Shown: positions 15,719-25,014, counted from the stretch's first letter. The stretch: 64,000 nt of DNA from an aff. Roholtiella sp. LEGE 12411 (GCF_015206995.1 NZ_JADEXR010000001.1:1-64000); one strand, 5' to 3'. Notes: generated by a model not told the origin, from the letters alone. Translations and numbers: made by a program.

Positions 15719-17278
15719 TTAAAGTTCTAAACCACCTTTTTGCAGCTTCTTAAACGGATCTAAGATAAAGTCAATAACCCGACGCTGGCGGATAATGACC
15801 TCTGCGGTTGCTGTTTGACCAGCTGCTAAGGGGATGGGTCTGTTGGCAATTTGGATATTAGGATTATCTAGAGTAATATCCAACTCATAAGTTTCTATGT
15901 TGCTTTGGCTGCCTTGGTTATTAGTTTGAACTTTCGAGTTAGGTGAAATCCAACTAACGCGCCCTTCCACAATTCCATAATCTTGGAATGGATAAGCATC
16001 AAACTTGATTTTAACTGGCATTCCCACCTTCAAGAAACCACTTTGTTCGCTGGGCATTTGTGCCTTGAGGATCAAAGGAGTATTGGTAGGCGCAATTTGG
16101 GCAAGCATCTGTCCTGGTTCGACTACAGACCCAGGTTTTTGAATGGGTAACTCAAAAACTGTACCATCAATAGGCGATCGCACTACTCGTTGGTGTAACT
16201 GGTACTTAATAGATGCAATCTGACTTCCGGTTTGAGCAACTTCCGATTGTAGAGATGTAATTTGTGATTGCACATCTTTGAGTTGCTCCTGATTTTTGAG
16301 CACCGCCAGTTTACCTGATTGAACCACGCTCTGATAGCTGCTTTGTTGCTCTTGTAGGCGCAGTTTGGCTTGCTCAATCTCTGACTGGGCTTGACTCATA
16401 ATCGCCTGATAATTGCCGAACTGCTCTTGTAGGCGCAACTGAGCTTGTTTGATATTGCCTTTGGCTTCTTCCAACGAACTCAGGCTTTCTTCTGCTGTCT
16501 TTTCTAGTTCCACAACTTTGGTTTGGGCAATTGCACCTTGCTTCAAAAGATCACGATAGCGTTTGACTTCTGCTGCATCTCTGCTCAAACGACTGTTAGC
16601 TAACTTTTGAGCAATTTGGGTGGAATTGATATTCTGCCTAGCCTGTTCCACTAAAGCCTGTTTTTCCATTCTTTGTAAGAGATAAGCACTCTTTCTCGCA
16701 TCTAGGTTTTGCTGTGCTTGATTAACTTGAGCGATTTTTTCCAATTGTTGGGATTGATTTTGTTGCTCTTGAATGTTAATAGTCAGGATAATTTGGTTTT
16801 TGAGTAGATCTAGTTGCGATCGCCGATTTATTAATCCTTCCAGCTTTGCTTGCGTCTGTTGCAGTTCTGAGCGCAGAACATCAGATTCCAGTTCAACTAA
16901 AACCTGTCCTGCTTTGACAGTTGTGCCTGGTTTGACATTAACAGTAGTAACACTACCAGTAACTGGACTATCCAATCTTTGGGTTGCTCCATTGGGTTCC
17001 ATACGTCCTCTAGCATTTCCTGTCTCATCAACTTTGGAAAGCATCGACCAAGGTAAGACGATCGCAGCAAAGCTAATCAGTAAATACAACATGGAGCGCG
17101 TCCAGGCTTTTGGCAAAGCATCTAGCAGTTCCTCTGTGCCATAAAACCAATCATTGCTCTGAGTTGTTTTCTGTGTCCGGGGATGAACAACGGTACTCGT
17201 CGCGTCCTCAAACAGGAGATACTCATCCTGCTTTGGTGTGGGGGGCGCGTATGATGAATTGTGAGATATATGTGGCAT
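15719..17278 (-). CDS. HlyD-family membrane fusion (periplasmic adaptor) protein
   Basis: 519 aa. A cytoplasmic tail of about 58 residues is followed by one membrane helix (SMLYLLISFAAIVLPWSML). Then come the first half of the lipoyl/biotinyl-like domain (SPVTGSVTTVNVKPGTTVKAGQVLVELE), a long Gln-rich coiled coil of about 200 residues, the second half (RSPIDGTVFELPIQKPGS) and a C-terminal beta-barrel region. It would bridge the C39 ABC exporter to an outer-membrane TolC. The order with the exporter is that of type-1 secretion operons. A repeat-filled spacer of 372 bases separates it from the exporter gene. Confidence 0.92.
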   Translation of the reverse strand: MPHISHNSSYAPPTPKQDEYLLFEDATSTVVHPRTQKTTQSNDWFYGTEELLDALPKAWTRSMLYLLISFAAIVLPWSMLSKVDETGNARGRMEPNGATQRLDSPVTGSVTTVNVKPGTTVKAGQVLVELESDVLRSELQQTQAKLEGLINRRSQLDLLKNQIILTINIQEQQNQSQQLEKIAQVNQAQQNLDARKSAYLLQRMEKQALVEQARQNINSTQIAQKLANSRLSRDAAEVKRYRDLLKQGAIAQTKVVELEKTAEESLSSLEEAKGNIKQAQLRLQEQFGNYQAIMSQAQSEIEQAKLRLQEQQSSYQSVVQSGKLAVLKNQEQLKDVQSQITSLQSEVAQTGSQIASIKYQLHQRVVRSPIDGTVFELPIQKPGSVVEPGQMLAQIAPTNTPLILKAQMPSEQSGFLKVGMPVKIKFDAYPFQDYGIVEGRVSWISPNSKVQTNNQGSQSNIETYELDITLDNPNIQIANRPIPLAAGQTATAEVIIRQRRVIDFILDPFKKLQKGGLEL

Positions 17279-17305
17279 AAGTGATTTAAAACTCCAGATT
17301 CAATA

Positions 17306-17631
17306 AGGGTCAAGGGTCAAGAGTCAAGAGTCAAGAGTCAAGGGTCAAGAGTGAATGGCACTAAGAAAAGCTCTAAGCTTTGCCCTAACTGGTTCCTAGC
17401 CTGGAGGCTAGGAAACCATTTTCGGAGGCTCCGCCTCCAGTGGCTTGAGCAGAGGCAGCAGCCCTCTCGGAATACATTCCCAGCCTGGAGGCTGGGAACG
17501 AGGCGACACAAAGGGTCAAGAGTCAAGGGTCAAGGGTCAAGGGTTAAGGGTCAAGAGTCAAGGGTCAAGAGTCAAGAGTCAAGGGTCAAGGGTCAATATT
17601 TTGACTTTGGACTTTTGACTCTTGACTTCCC
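17306..17631. repeat. GTCAAGG/A heptamer arrays and GCCTGGAGGC palindromes in the exporter-hlyD spacer
   Basis: Two arrays of a GGGTCAA / GAGTCAA heptamer (17306-17351 and 17511-17596) flank two related palindromes (GGTTCCTAGCCTGGAGGCTAGGAAACC at 17391-17417, split here only for location, and a GGGAA variant at 17477-17500). An inverted copy of the heptamer, GACTCTTGAC, follows. Short open frames across it are artefacts of the repeat. The arrays also occur at 25437 and 63350. Confidence 0.8.
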
Positions 17632-17650
17632 GAAACGAAGTGGAGGGGTC

Positions 17651-20600
17651 TTAAGCTGTTTGAGCCAGTTGTTGTTGGTTGAGATAGAAGTAATGACCTC
17701 TTTTGGTGATTAATTCATCGTGAGTACCACTTTCGACTAATACACCGCGATCTAAAACCAAAATCAAGTCAGCATGACGCACTGTGGAGAGGCGATGAGC
17801 AATGATCAGGCTTGTGCGTCCTTGGAGAATTTTTTTGAGGTTGTTCTGAATAATTCGCTCAGATTCGGCGTCTAGATGACTGGTTGCTTCATCTAAAACT
17901 AAGAATGAGGCATTTCCTAGCAAAGCACGAGCGATCGCCAGCCGTTGGCGTTGTCCACCAGATAACATACCCCCACCTTCACCAATTTGGGTTTCGTAAC
18001 CCATTGGCATTTGTTTAATAAAGTCATCTGCTCCTGCTAAACGCGCCGCTTCAATAACCTCTTCTAGAGTGGCTTCTGGGTGAGCAATGCTAATGTTTTC
18101 ACGAATCGTACCGCCAAACAAAAAGGTATCTTGGTCTACAACACCAATTTGAGAACGCAGCGATCGCAAGGAAATATTAGTCACATCTTGACCATCAATC
18201 AACACTTTTCCGTCTGTCGGCGGATATAGACCCAAAATCAATTTGGATAAGGTGGTTTTACCAGAACCACTACGCCCCACAACTGCTACTGTTTGCTCAG
18301 CTTTGATTTCAAAACTAAGATTTTCTAACACGTTAATATCACTTTCTGGGTGATAGCGAAAAGTCACATTATCAAAGTGAACTTGACCCCTTAAATTTAG
18401 TAAAGACTGGCGGGGTTGATATTGTAAATCTTCTTCAGGTTCAGCTTCCAAAACGTCATTAATCCGCTCTGTGGAAATAATCACTTCCTGCAATTGATTC
18501 CACAACACTACAAGCCTTTGGAAAGGACGAATTACGTTGCCTAACAACATATTGAATGCAACTAATTGTCCAATTGTCAGTTGGTTTTGAATTACCAACC
18601 ATGCCCCAAACCAAAGTAATCCTGTAGTTACTAGCGTTTCGATCCCGGAACTAAAGACTTGCAGTTGGTTACTAATTATCTGTCCGCTAAAGGTTTTTTT
18701 AATGACATTATTCAGCAGTTCTTCCCAATGCCAACGTACTGTCTGCTCAATTGCCATAGAGCGAATTGAGCGAATTCCCGTGAGGGATTGAATCAGATAA
18801 CTGTTCTCTGCGGCTGCGGCACTAAAAACTTCGCGGCTGATGCGGCGCAAGAAAGGTGTGGCGACTAATGCTAAAAGCACAAAAGGCGGCACGATCGCTA
18901 AGCTGAACAATGCCATCTGCCAACTGTACCAAAACATCAGCCCCACATAGATAAACACTGTCAGCAAATCCAAAATGATTGACAGTGCTTCTCCAGTTAA
19001 AAAGCGCTGAATTTTCTGATTTTCTTGAACGCGAGAGACAATATCGCCGACGTAACGCGACTCAAAGAAGGCTAGAGGTAAGCGGAAGGTATGTTTGATA
19101 AAACCTACCAACAGCGCGACGCTAATGCGGTTAGCTGTGTGATCCAGCAGATATTGCCGTAGTCCGTTGATGGCGACGCGGAACAACCCAAAAATCAGCA
19201 ATCCTAAACCTACAGCGTTTAAAGTCAAGGTGCTACCTTGTACAACCACACGATCTAATAGCAACTGGGTAAATAGAGGTGTAACCAGTCCAAACACCTG
19301 AATCAACACCGAAGCCATAAACACTTCTAGCAGCACTTGTGAGTGAGGTTTGACTAAATCAAAAAACTGCCAGAATGGTGTGATCGCTTCCTGGTTTTCT
19401 TTGAGCATGGCTGTGGGTTGCAATAGCAACGCATAACCAGTCCAACCAGTTTTGAATTCACTGTGAGTAAGGGTACGTTGACCAATGGCGGGATCGCCAA
19501 CAATCACCTGCTTTTTACCGATTTCATAGACAACTATGTAGTGCTTACCTTCCCAGTGAGCGATCGCTGGTAAGGATTGTTGTGCTAATTTATCAAGGCT
19601 GGCTTTCACAGGACGGGTAGTAAAGCCAATAGTTTCTGCGGCTGCTGTTAAACCCCGCATTGATGCCCCGCTGCGATTGATATTGGCGATATCCCGCAGG
19701 CGGTTGATACTAGAGCGCTTACCCCAATAGCGACAAATCATCACCAAACACGCGGCTCCACAGTCTGAGGAACTTTGTTGTTCAAAGAAGGGATACCGTT
19801 TGGTTAGGCGTCCCCACCAATGCCTCGCTGTCACCGTTGGGCTGGGAAAGTAGGCTCGTTGGATCTTTTGCTTTGGTGTTGGATCGGGATCTGGCTGTGG
19901 AATTGGGTATTGGGTATTGGGTGTTGAGTATTGGGAAGCGCCTTTCTCTTCCCCAGTCCCCAGCGATGCACCGAGCTTGTCGGAGTGTCCCCAGTCCCCA
20001 GTCTCTAACCGCCGTTCCTGAAAGTCTATCAGCTCTGCTAATTGCGGCCAGTGTTGTTGTGCTGTCTGCCAATTAGCATTCCTCAAACTGTAAGCGATCG
20101 CTGGTTGTGTTACCTGTAAAGTTCCTTGTTTTGGGTTTACATAGATGTTTCCTGGTGTCAATCTTTGCCCGTCAGAATGTGATATTTCTCCGAGACGCAG
20201 CAGCCAAAGCTTAGTATCTTTGGTAAGTTTGGCATTTAGGGAACCACTCTCTAAAGTGTGTCGCTCAAATAGGGATAGTGCTTTGAAAATCTCTTCTACA
20301 GATGTGTTACGTGGAATCAGAGAGTGTTGGGAACAAAACAGCAGCAAATCCCAAAGTTCTGCGCGTGCTAAAAGGCGATCGCGGATGCTCTGGGATGTGC
20401 GAATTACCCCTTGCAGCGCTTCTTGGTTAACATGACAAAGCTTTAAGTTTGCCGAAGCTCTAGCAACATAAGGACTAAATTCCTCTTGTGGAAATAAAGT
20501 CAGCTCGCCAAATGATGCTCCAGGTAAGAGGGTGGTGATTAAGTTATTAGAGCTATCCAGTAGTCTAACTTTACCTGTAAGGATGATATAAATTCCTGGC

Positions 20601-20755
20601 TCGGCTGTAGCTGCTTGCCAAAACTGCCTTGCCACTGCTGGTTCGACGATTTCCAGCGCTCTGAGACACCTGTCAAGTTCCTCGTCTGACAGCGACTCAC
20701 CCAAGGTTTGGGTGAGTTGTTCAGCTAACTGTTGCTGGGAAAACGCTGATGGCAT
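17651..20755 (-). CDS. Peptidase C39-domain ABC exporter with N-terminal cyclic-nucleotide-binding domain
   Basis: 1034 aa. Residues about 20-130 form a cNMP-binding-like domain (GASFGELTLFP). Residues about 325-450 are a C39 peptidase with catalytic C332 (SSDCGAACL), H405 (EGKHYIVV) and D421 (VGDP). About 460-770 is a six-helix exporter domain. The ATPase follows, with Walker A VVGRSGSGKTT, signature LSGGQRQRLAIARAL and Walker B FLVLDEATSHLD. It would cut double-Gly leaders and export the core with HlyD. The GG-type precursors at 4.2-7 kb are the obvious substrates. Residues 252-287 are encoded by intergenic-type repeat text and form a low-complexity linker. A GGAGG RBS supports the start. 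Confidence 0.94.
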   Translation of the reverse strand: MPSAFSQQQLAEQLTQTLGESLSDEELDRCLRALEIVEPAVARQFWQAATAEPGIYIILTGKVRLLDSSNNLITTLLPGASFGELTLFPQEEFSPYVARASANLKLCHVNQEALQGVIRTSQSIRDRLLARAELWDLLLFCSQHSLIPRNTSVEEIFKALSLFERHTLESGSLNAKLTKDTKLWLLRLGEISHSDGQRLTPGNIYVNPKQGTLQVTQPAIAYSLRNANWQTAQQHWPQLAELIDFQERRLETGDWGHSDKLGASLGTGEEKGASQYSTPNTQYPIPQPDPDPTPKQKIQRAYFPSPTVTARHWWGRLTKRYPFFEQQSSSDCGAACLVMICRYWGKRSSINRLRDIANINRSGASMRGLTAAAETIGFTTRPVKASLDKLAQQSLPAIAHWEGKHYIVVYEIGKKQVIVGDPAIGQRTLTHSEFKTGWTGYALLLQPTAMLKENQEAITPFWQFFDLVKPHSQVLLEVFMASVLIQVFGLVTPLFTQLLLDRVVVQGSTLTLNAVGLGLLIFGLFRVAINGLRQYLLDHTANRISVALLVGFIKHTFRLPLAFFESRYVGDIVSRVQENQKIQRFLTGEALSIILDLLTVFIYVGLMFWYSWQMALFSLAIVPPFVLLALVATPFLRRISREVFSAAAAENSYLIQSLTGIRSIRSMAIEQTVRWHWEELLNNVIKKTFSGQIISNQLQVFSSGIETLVTTGLLWFGAWLVIQNQLTIGQLVAFNMLLGNVIRPFQRLVVLWNQLQEVIISTERINDVLEAEPEEDLQYQPRQSLLNLRGQVHFDNVTFRYHPESDINVLENLSFEIKAEQTVAVVGRSGSGKTTLSKLILGLYPPTDGKVLIDGQDVTNISLRSLRSQIGVVDQDTFLFGGTIRENISIAHPEATLEEVIEAARLAGADDFIKQMPMGYETQIGEGGGMLSGGQRQRLAIARALLGNASFLVLDEATSHLDAESERIIQNNLKKILQGRTSLIIAHRLSTVRHADLILVLDRGVLVESGTHDELITKRGHYFYLNQQQLAQTA

Positions 20756-20776
20756 TTTCTTACCTCCAAAACTGTA

Positions 20777-21379
20777 TTAGTTATTGGTCTGAATCAGATT
20801 GAATGACCAATGCAAACTAGGTTCGGAGTTAGATTGCAAGTCGCCGATTGTAATACCAGCATCCTTATTCTGTTGATCAGTTTCTTGCTGGTTAGTGTTT
20901 TTGCGCTTGGTGGAAAGTCCCATTTGCTTGAGCAAGCGATTAACATGGCGATCGCTAATTTCAATGCCAAATTCGTTTGCTAAATGTTTGCTTAACCATT
21001 GAGCTGTCCAGTAACCAAATGCATAGCCATATTCACGCGGACTATGGCTGACCAATTCTTTCAGCCGTTCAATATATTCATTATTTACAGTTTTTGGTCT
21101 ACCGATGGGCCGCTCATTCCATTTGTGCGCCAGACCCGCTTCTGCTATACCAATCCAGTATCGCGCCATCTCTTGGGAACAACCGATGATTTCACAAATT
21201 TGGGTTTGAGATTTACCCATATCCGCCAGCAACATAATTTCAATCCGCCGGCGATATTCTGGCTGCAAATTGGCTTGCAAGTTCTTCAACAATGCTTTTC
21301 GCTGAAAAGGCGTTAAAAACTTGCTTTCTTGCGTATCATAGCTTTCAAAGGCTTGATCTTGACTGGAATATTCTGTCAT
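20777..21379 (-). CDS. Helix-turn-helix protein heading the export operon (IS630-like winged HTH)
   Basis: 200 aa. Residues about 25-95 hold a first HTH (RRRIEIMLLADMGKSQTQICEIIGCSQEMARYW), and about 105-170 a winged-helix segment (GYAFGYWTAQWLSKHLANEFGIEISDRHVNRLLKQMGL). This is the same two-part arrangement as the N-terminus of IS630-type transposases, but no DDE catalytic domain follows. It lies 21 bases before the exporter start on the same strand, so it is probably the operon's regulator, domesticated from a transposase. A simple transposase relic is the alternative; the intact frame and operon position argue against it. Confidence 0.78.
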   Translation of the reverse strand: MTEYSSQDQAFESYDTQESKFLTPFQRKALLKNLQANLQPEYRRRIEIMLLADMGKSQTQICEIIGCSQEMARYWIGIAEAGLAHKWNERPIGRPKTVNNEYIERLKELVSHSPREYGYAFGYWTAQWLSKHLANEFGIEISDRHVNRLLKQMGLSTKRKNTNQQETDQQNKDAGITIGDLQSNSEPSLHWSFNLIQTNN

Positions 21380-21855
21380 AATTTTTACCAGTTGCCGTCA
21401 ATTGCAAAATGTGGGCAAATGTGTCCATTGCAACTGTTTTTTAAATTCTGAAATATCAGGATTCACAGTTGCAAAATTTATTAGTGCTAGGACGTTAATC
21501 AGGATTTACGTGATGTGCAACTAACACTAGTTTTTAACCTCTTAAACTTTTAAAACAGTAAGAAGTACTCCCGTGTTAGTTCACATTGTGATCCCTCAAT
21601 ATCCGACGTTAATTGGCTTCGTCTAGAACACAGAGGTAATCAAAAAGTCTAAAGGACATCATGCGATTTTTTATTTTGTCCATCCAGCAAAAGTTTTGTT
21701 AAAAACTGCACTTCTAAATTGCGAGAGTATCTAGTTCGCAAACAGCAGCAAGCTCTAACAAAATATGCATAAAACATAGCTATTATGTCCCTAAATAATC
21801 AGCAGTCACTGGTAAAACACTTAGCATCAGTGAACTACTCACTGGTTAATCTGTT

Positions 21856-22043
21856 GAAGGAGGCAGGAGGCAGGAGGCAGGAGGCAGAAGGTTTTTTTTC
21901 ACTTATAGGATTCAAACCCCTCCTGAAAAAGAGCCACCAAATCGAAAATTTGGAGGGGGTCTTAAACCCTTGCTCCCTCTGGTCGCGGCAGTCTTGCTGA
22001 GGGCAGTTTTCCTCCTGCCTCCTGCCCTCTGCCTCCTGCCTTC
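21856..22043. repeat. Inverted pair of GGAGGCA heptamer arrays (MITE-like)
   Basis: Four to five GGAGGCA units at 21856-21891 face a complementary CCTCCTGCC array at 22011-22043 across about 120 bases. The intervening DNA holds CCCCTCCTGAAAAAG and GGAGGGGGTCTTAAACCC motifs. The pair could fold into one long stem, like a non-autonomous mobile element. Confidence 0.65.
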
Positions 22044-22794
22044 TTTGATAAATCTAATGGACTTTGTACCAAGTCTGGTGCATAAATAGTAGTATTATTT
22101 GAGACTATTTATACCTGGTTAACGATAGCAGGAAAATAATATATAGCCTGATAGTGACTCTTATTTTGAAGATTTTACTGAACTCTATAATACAGGTTCA
22201 TAGGTCAACATCCCAGTATTTAGGCAGGTTAAAATCTAATTACTAGAAAGAGGTTCAAACCTGTTCCAAAAGCTGGAACCTAGAAGCAGCGAAGGTCAGG
22301 TATGAGTACAGCAAATCTAATTTTGACAGTAGCCTAACATTAACTATATTTTCATCAGCACCAGAGTGATAAATCTGAAATTCTCTAAGAAGAGAAGTTC
22401 AACGAACAAGTGACAGTCTCTCACCCTTTATCTTAATCCACTGTTATCTAAAAATTTTCCTACATCTAGACAATATATTTTCCTAAAAAGTAAAAATCTT
22501 CATTGAATTTTAATAATGACTTTATCAAAAACAAATGAATTAATCCGGACTTAAAAGTAATTGCTTAGTTATTCAATTAACTGTTAACACAATAATTGCT
22601 AGGTTGAAAAATTTTGTTATATCAAATAACAGAATACTAACCTTATTTTTTAACTATTATTATTTGTTAAAAAACACAACATGTCTTGTGAATATTTAGC
22701 TAATTTACATCTATCCATAGTAGTAAAGCTATGGCTTTGTAAACATCTGACGTATTTTCTATATCCGTATCTATCTTTAGCTCGACTTTATAGA

Positions 22795-22852
22795 AAGTCG
22801 GCGGTAAACTCCATCCCTAGGTGTCTGTAGAGGGATAGCCGCCCGCCGACTT
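22795..22852. other. Strong nested hairpin, possible structured RNA or element end
   Basis: The outer stem AAGTCGGCGG / CCGCCGACTT is perfect over 10 bp, with an inner ATCCCT / AGGGAT stem (22813-22818 and 22831-22836). The two-tier shape and GC-rich stem stand out from the AT-rich surroundings. About 60 bases later comes ACACCCACAAGGGGATGGAG, partly complementary to the hairpin interior. It may be the terminator region of the minus-strand gene ending at 22930, or a transposon-end structure. Confidence 0.5.
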
Positions 22853-22929
22853 GGGGCATTGGGCATTGGTAACTCTTCCCCATTCTCCATGTCCAGAAAC
22901 TACACCCACAAGGGGATGGAGTTTTTTAT

Positions 22930-23514
22930 TTAAGGGGAAAAAGATCGCGTATCTAATGTAACGAAGTCGAAGTTAGTCTGTGCACCATTTGATTTGAAAC
23001 GTATTTCTAGAAGTTGTCCTGGAGAAACGGTGCGGGGACTCACGTAGGTAAGGGTTAACCTCTCAAATTTGCCTGGATCTGGAAGCCGGATATTATTCTG
23101 ATTGGCAGAAGCTAGGACAGTCCCACCAGCACGTAACTCAACAGTAAACCCTGGAAAGGTTATAAAATCTCGTCTTCGCCCCACGGATACACCCAAGGTG
23201 TATACCGTGTTAGGAGCTAGTGCAGTTGGAATTGTTTGAAATACAGTGCCACCATTGCTATAGAGTGTTTGAACTCCGTCAAATGCCGAATCAAATGATA
23301 TGGAAGAAGGTCTGAATACTCCGGGATTGCCAGTATTAATCACTGACCATCCCGTTATGTCTGCAATATTGAACGAACCTGGAGAAAGAGTAGGAGATTC
23401 AAAACTAGGATTGCTGATCGCAATTGGTTCAGCACGAGCTAAAGGCATATTCACTGTGACTAAAGCGATGAATGCGGCTCCGACAGCATGGGGAAACAAA
23501 TTCTGGATTTGCAT
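22930..23514 (-). CDS. Secreted protein with DUF642/galactose-binding-like beta-sandwich
   Basis: About 194 aa from the ATG at 23514, preceded by an AGAGG RBS; the frame stays open to 23622. A classical signal peptide (FPHAVGAAFIALVTVNMPLARA) is followed by NPSFESPTLSPGSFNIADITGW, FDGVQTLYSNGGTVFQTI, TYTLGVSVGRR-type and ELRAGGTVLAS strands. This pattern is that of cyanobacterial and plant DUF642-type lectin-like domains. No PEP-CTERM anchor is seen at the C-terminus. Function unknown; carbohydrate binding outside the cell is a guess from the fold. Confidence 0.7.
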   Translation of the reverse strand: MQIQNLFPHAVGAAFIALVTVNMPLARAEPIAISNPSFESPTLSPGSFNIADITGWSVINTGNPGVFRPSSISFDSAFDGVQTLYSNGGTVFQTIPTALAPNTVYTLGVSVGRRRDFITFPGFTVELRAGGTVLASANQNNIRLPDPGKFERLTLTYVSPRTVSPGQLLEIRFKSNGAQTNFDFVTLDTRSFSP

Positions 23515-23812
23515 GAAATACGCCTCTAAATGTTGATCTGTAAACAGTTCAGTCTGCTTGATTGATTTAGATAAACCTTTATCTATCAAGTTATTAAACG
23601 CTTTTTTGATGTACAAAAACATTTAATTTTAATATACAATATTAATATTTAGTAAGTATTGCTTATATGCTGTGCTCAGCGAAAAAACATATTTGAGGCG
23701 TCCAGTCCTGTTCAATGGCTAATATCGTCGTTTCAGGATTAGTACGTTTGCCCTTTCCCAAGGACTGGATACGCCCTTGTTTCCTTTCTCTGTATAATTC
23801 CGAGGTTTTCTT

Positions 23813-23959
23813 ATGGAAATAGAACTTTCAAGTCTAACGTTTACCAACAAGGCTGACATTGCCCCCCGGTCAGGGACTGAGCAAATAATTAATACAGGCA
23901 TCGCTAACACCCTTGCTGGCAGCGACATAATCACTGGCACTGGCGGTACTGGCATCTAA
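23813..23959 (+). pseudogene. Truncated RTX/hemolysin-type calcium-binding protein fragment
   Basis: 48-codon frame beginning MEIELSSLTFTNKADIA and ending GTEQIINTGIANTLAGSDIITGTGGTGI. The GSDIITGTGG part is the start of a nonapeptide-type calcium-binding repeat that in full proteins continues for hundreds of residues. Here a stop follows immediately. The N-terminus of an RTX-like cyanobacterial surface protein cut by a rearrangement is the likely origin. The adjacent ada remnant suggests a recombination junction at about 23960-24000. Confidence 0.5.
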
Positions 23960-23984
23960 ACGACGGCACACTCCCTTTCGGTGA

Positions 23985-24626
23985 GTGAGAGGCTTCTTTT
24001 TGTTTGAGCTAAATTGGACTATATCTGTCCAGAAAACCGCCGAATACAACTCCAACGGACAGTTCTACGAAACATCAGATAGGGTATTGGGTATGACACC
24101 TTCAAACTATCGCGCCGATGGCGCTCATCCAGATATACACTCCGCTGTCGGCGAATGCTCTTTGGGATCGATTCTCGTTGCCAAAAGCGATCGCGGGATT
24201 TGTGCCATTCTTCTGGGTGACAATCCAGAGGTACTGACACGCGATTTGCAAGACCGATTCCCACAGGCTAATTTAATCGGCGGGGACACCGAGTTTGAGC
24301 AGATTGTCTCGAAAGTTGTGGGCTTTGTCGAAGCGCCGGCATTGGGGCTGGACTTGCCTCTTGATGTCCGGGGTACTGCTTTCCAGCAGCGCGTGTGGCA
24401 AGCTTTGCAGAAGATTCCAGTCGGCTCGACGGTGAGCTATACTGACATCGCCAAGTGCATCGGTTTGCCAAAATCAGTGCGGGCGATCGCCCAGGCCTGC
24501 GGTGCAAACGCCTTAGCAGTGGCGATCCCTTGCCATCGGGTTGTGCGTCATGACGGGGCATTGTCGGGCTATCGATGGGGCGTCGAACGCAAACGCACTC
24601 TTATCGAACGGGAAGCACGGACATAA
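23985..24626 (+). CDS. Methylated-DNA-protein-cysteine methyltransferase (5'-truncated Ada)
   Basis: Up to 213 aa from a GTG. The C-terminal 165 residues are a complete O6-alkylguanine-DNA alkyltransferase with the active-site motif IPCHRVV and the helix GSTVSYTDIAKCIGLPKSVRAIAQACGAN. Before it, YNSNGQFYETSDRVLGMTPSNYRADG is the end of the AraC-type HTH found in Ada; the N-terminal zinc domain and most of the HTH are missing. The remaining protein could still repair O6-methylguanine but could not act as the Ada regulator. The DNA is richer in GC than its neighbours, suggesting transfer. A start at the internal ATG near 24094 is possible. Confidence 0.85.
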   Translation: MRGFFLFELNWTISVQKTAEYNSNGQFYETSDRVLGMTPSNYRADGAHPDIHSAVGECSLGSILVAKSDRGICAILLGDNPEVLTRDLQDRFPQANLIGGDTEFEQIVSKVVGFVEAPALGLDLPLDVRGTAFQQRVWQALQKIPVGSTVSYTDIAKCIGLPKSVRAIAQACGANALAVAIPCHRVVRHDGALSGYRWGVERKRTLIEREART

Positions 24627-24728
24627 AATATATTTTTTGCCTGGTAATGACAAAAATAATCTCCTTAATCATCAGGAAATGACTGAAGACAAATTGTAGT
24701 CACAAGTGGAAACTAAATCAGGAACCAT

Positions 24729-24758
24729 AACCTCTGGGGACTCCAGAGGTTTTTTTCT
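24729..24758 (+). terminator. Rho-independent terminator after the ada-like gene
   Basis: Stem CCTCTGG / CCAGAGG with a 5-base loop, extended by AA/TT and followed by seven Ts. It lies about 100 bases after the alkyltransferase stop. The rest of the gap to 25014 holds a GCGATCGCCTCGGCGGGGC-type repeat and an unsupported 54-codon frame at 24814. Confidence 0.8.
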
Positions 24759-25014
24759 TAACTGCGATCGCCTCGGCGGGGCTTAGCCCATCGTACATCG
24801 ATACACTTGCTCAATGACTTTCTCTGTTGCTGCCATTGGTCTTGGTGTACCCCAATCAATGGTAATATTACATCATAATTTGACGTGTCAAATTATTTCA
24901 CCTGCTCAAAGTTATGATGATGAAGTGGGATTATTATTTGAAGTTACAGCCCGCGATGGCAAATTAGATACTAATTAGAAGCAAACGATTGTACTACTTT
25001 GTGAATGGCTGTTT

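Larger units (their letters stand above)
21380..22929. other. 1.55-kb gene-free region upstream of the export operon
   Basis: No supported CDS. It contains the putative export-operon promoter region (21380-21600), a GGAGGCA inverted-repeat pair (separate entry), a long AT-rich stretch at 22440-22720 and a strong hairpin at 22795-22852 (separate entry). A 71-codon frame at 21785 runs through the repeat and is not credible. Confidence 0.5.

Noticed and set aside
17306..17596. GTCAAGG arrays as a possible CRISPR
   Set aside because: Units are 7 bases with no spacers and no cas genes; these are short tandem repeats typical of Nostocales.
21785..22000. 71-codon frame across GGAGGCA repeats
   Set aside because: The frame exists because the heptamer array lacks stops; no coding features.
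24814..24978. 54-codon frame MTFSVAAIGLGVPQ...
   Set aside because: Starts inside a dispersed repeat, lacks an RBS and matches no family I know; possibly a gene remnant.
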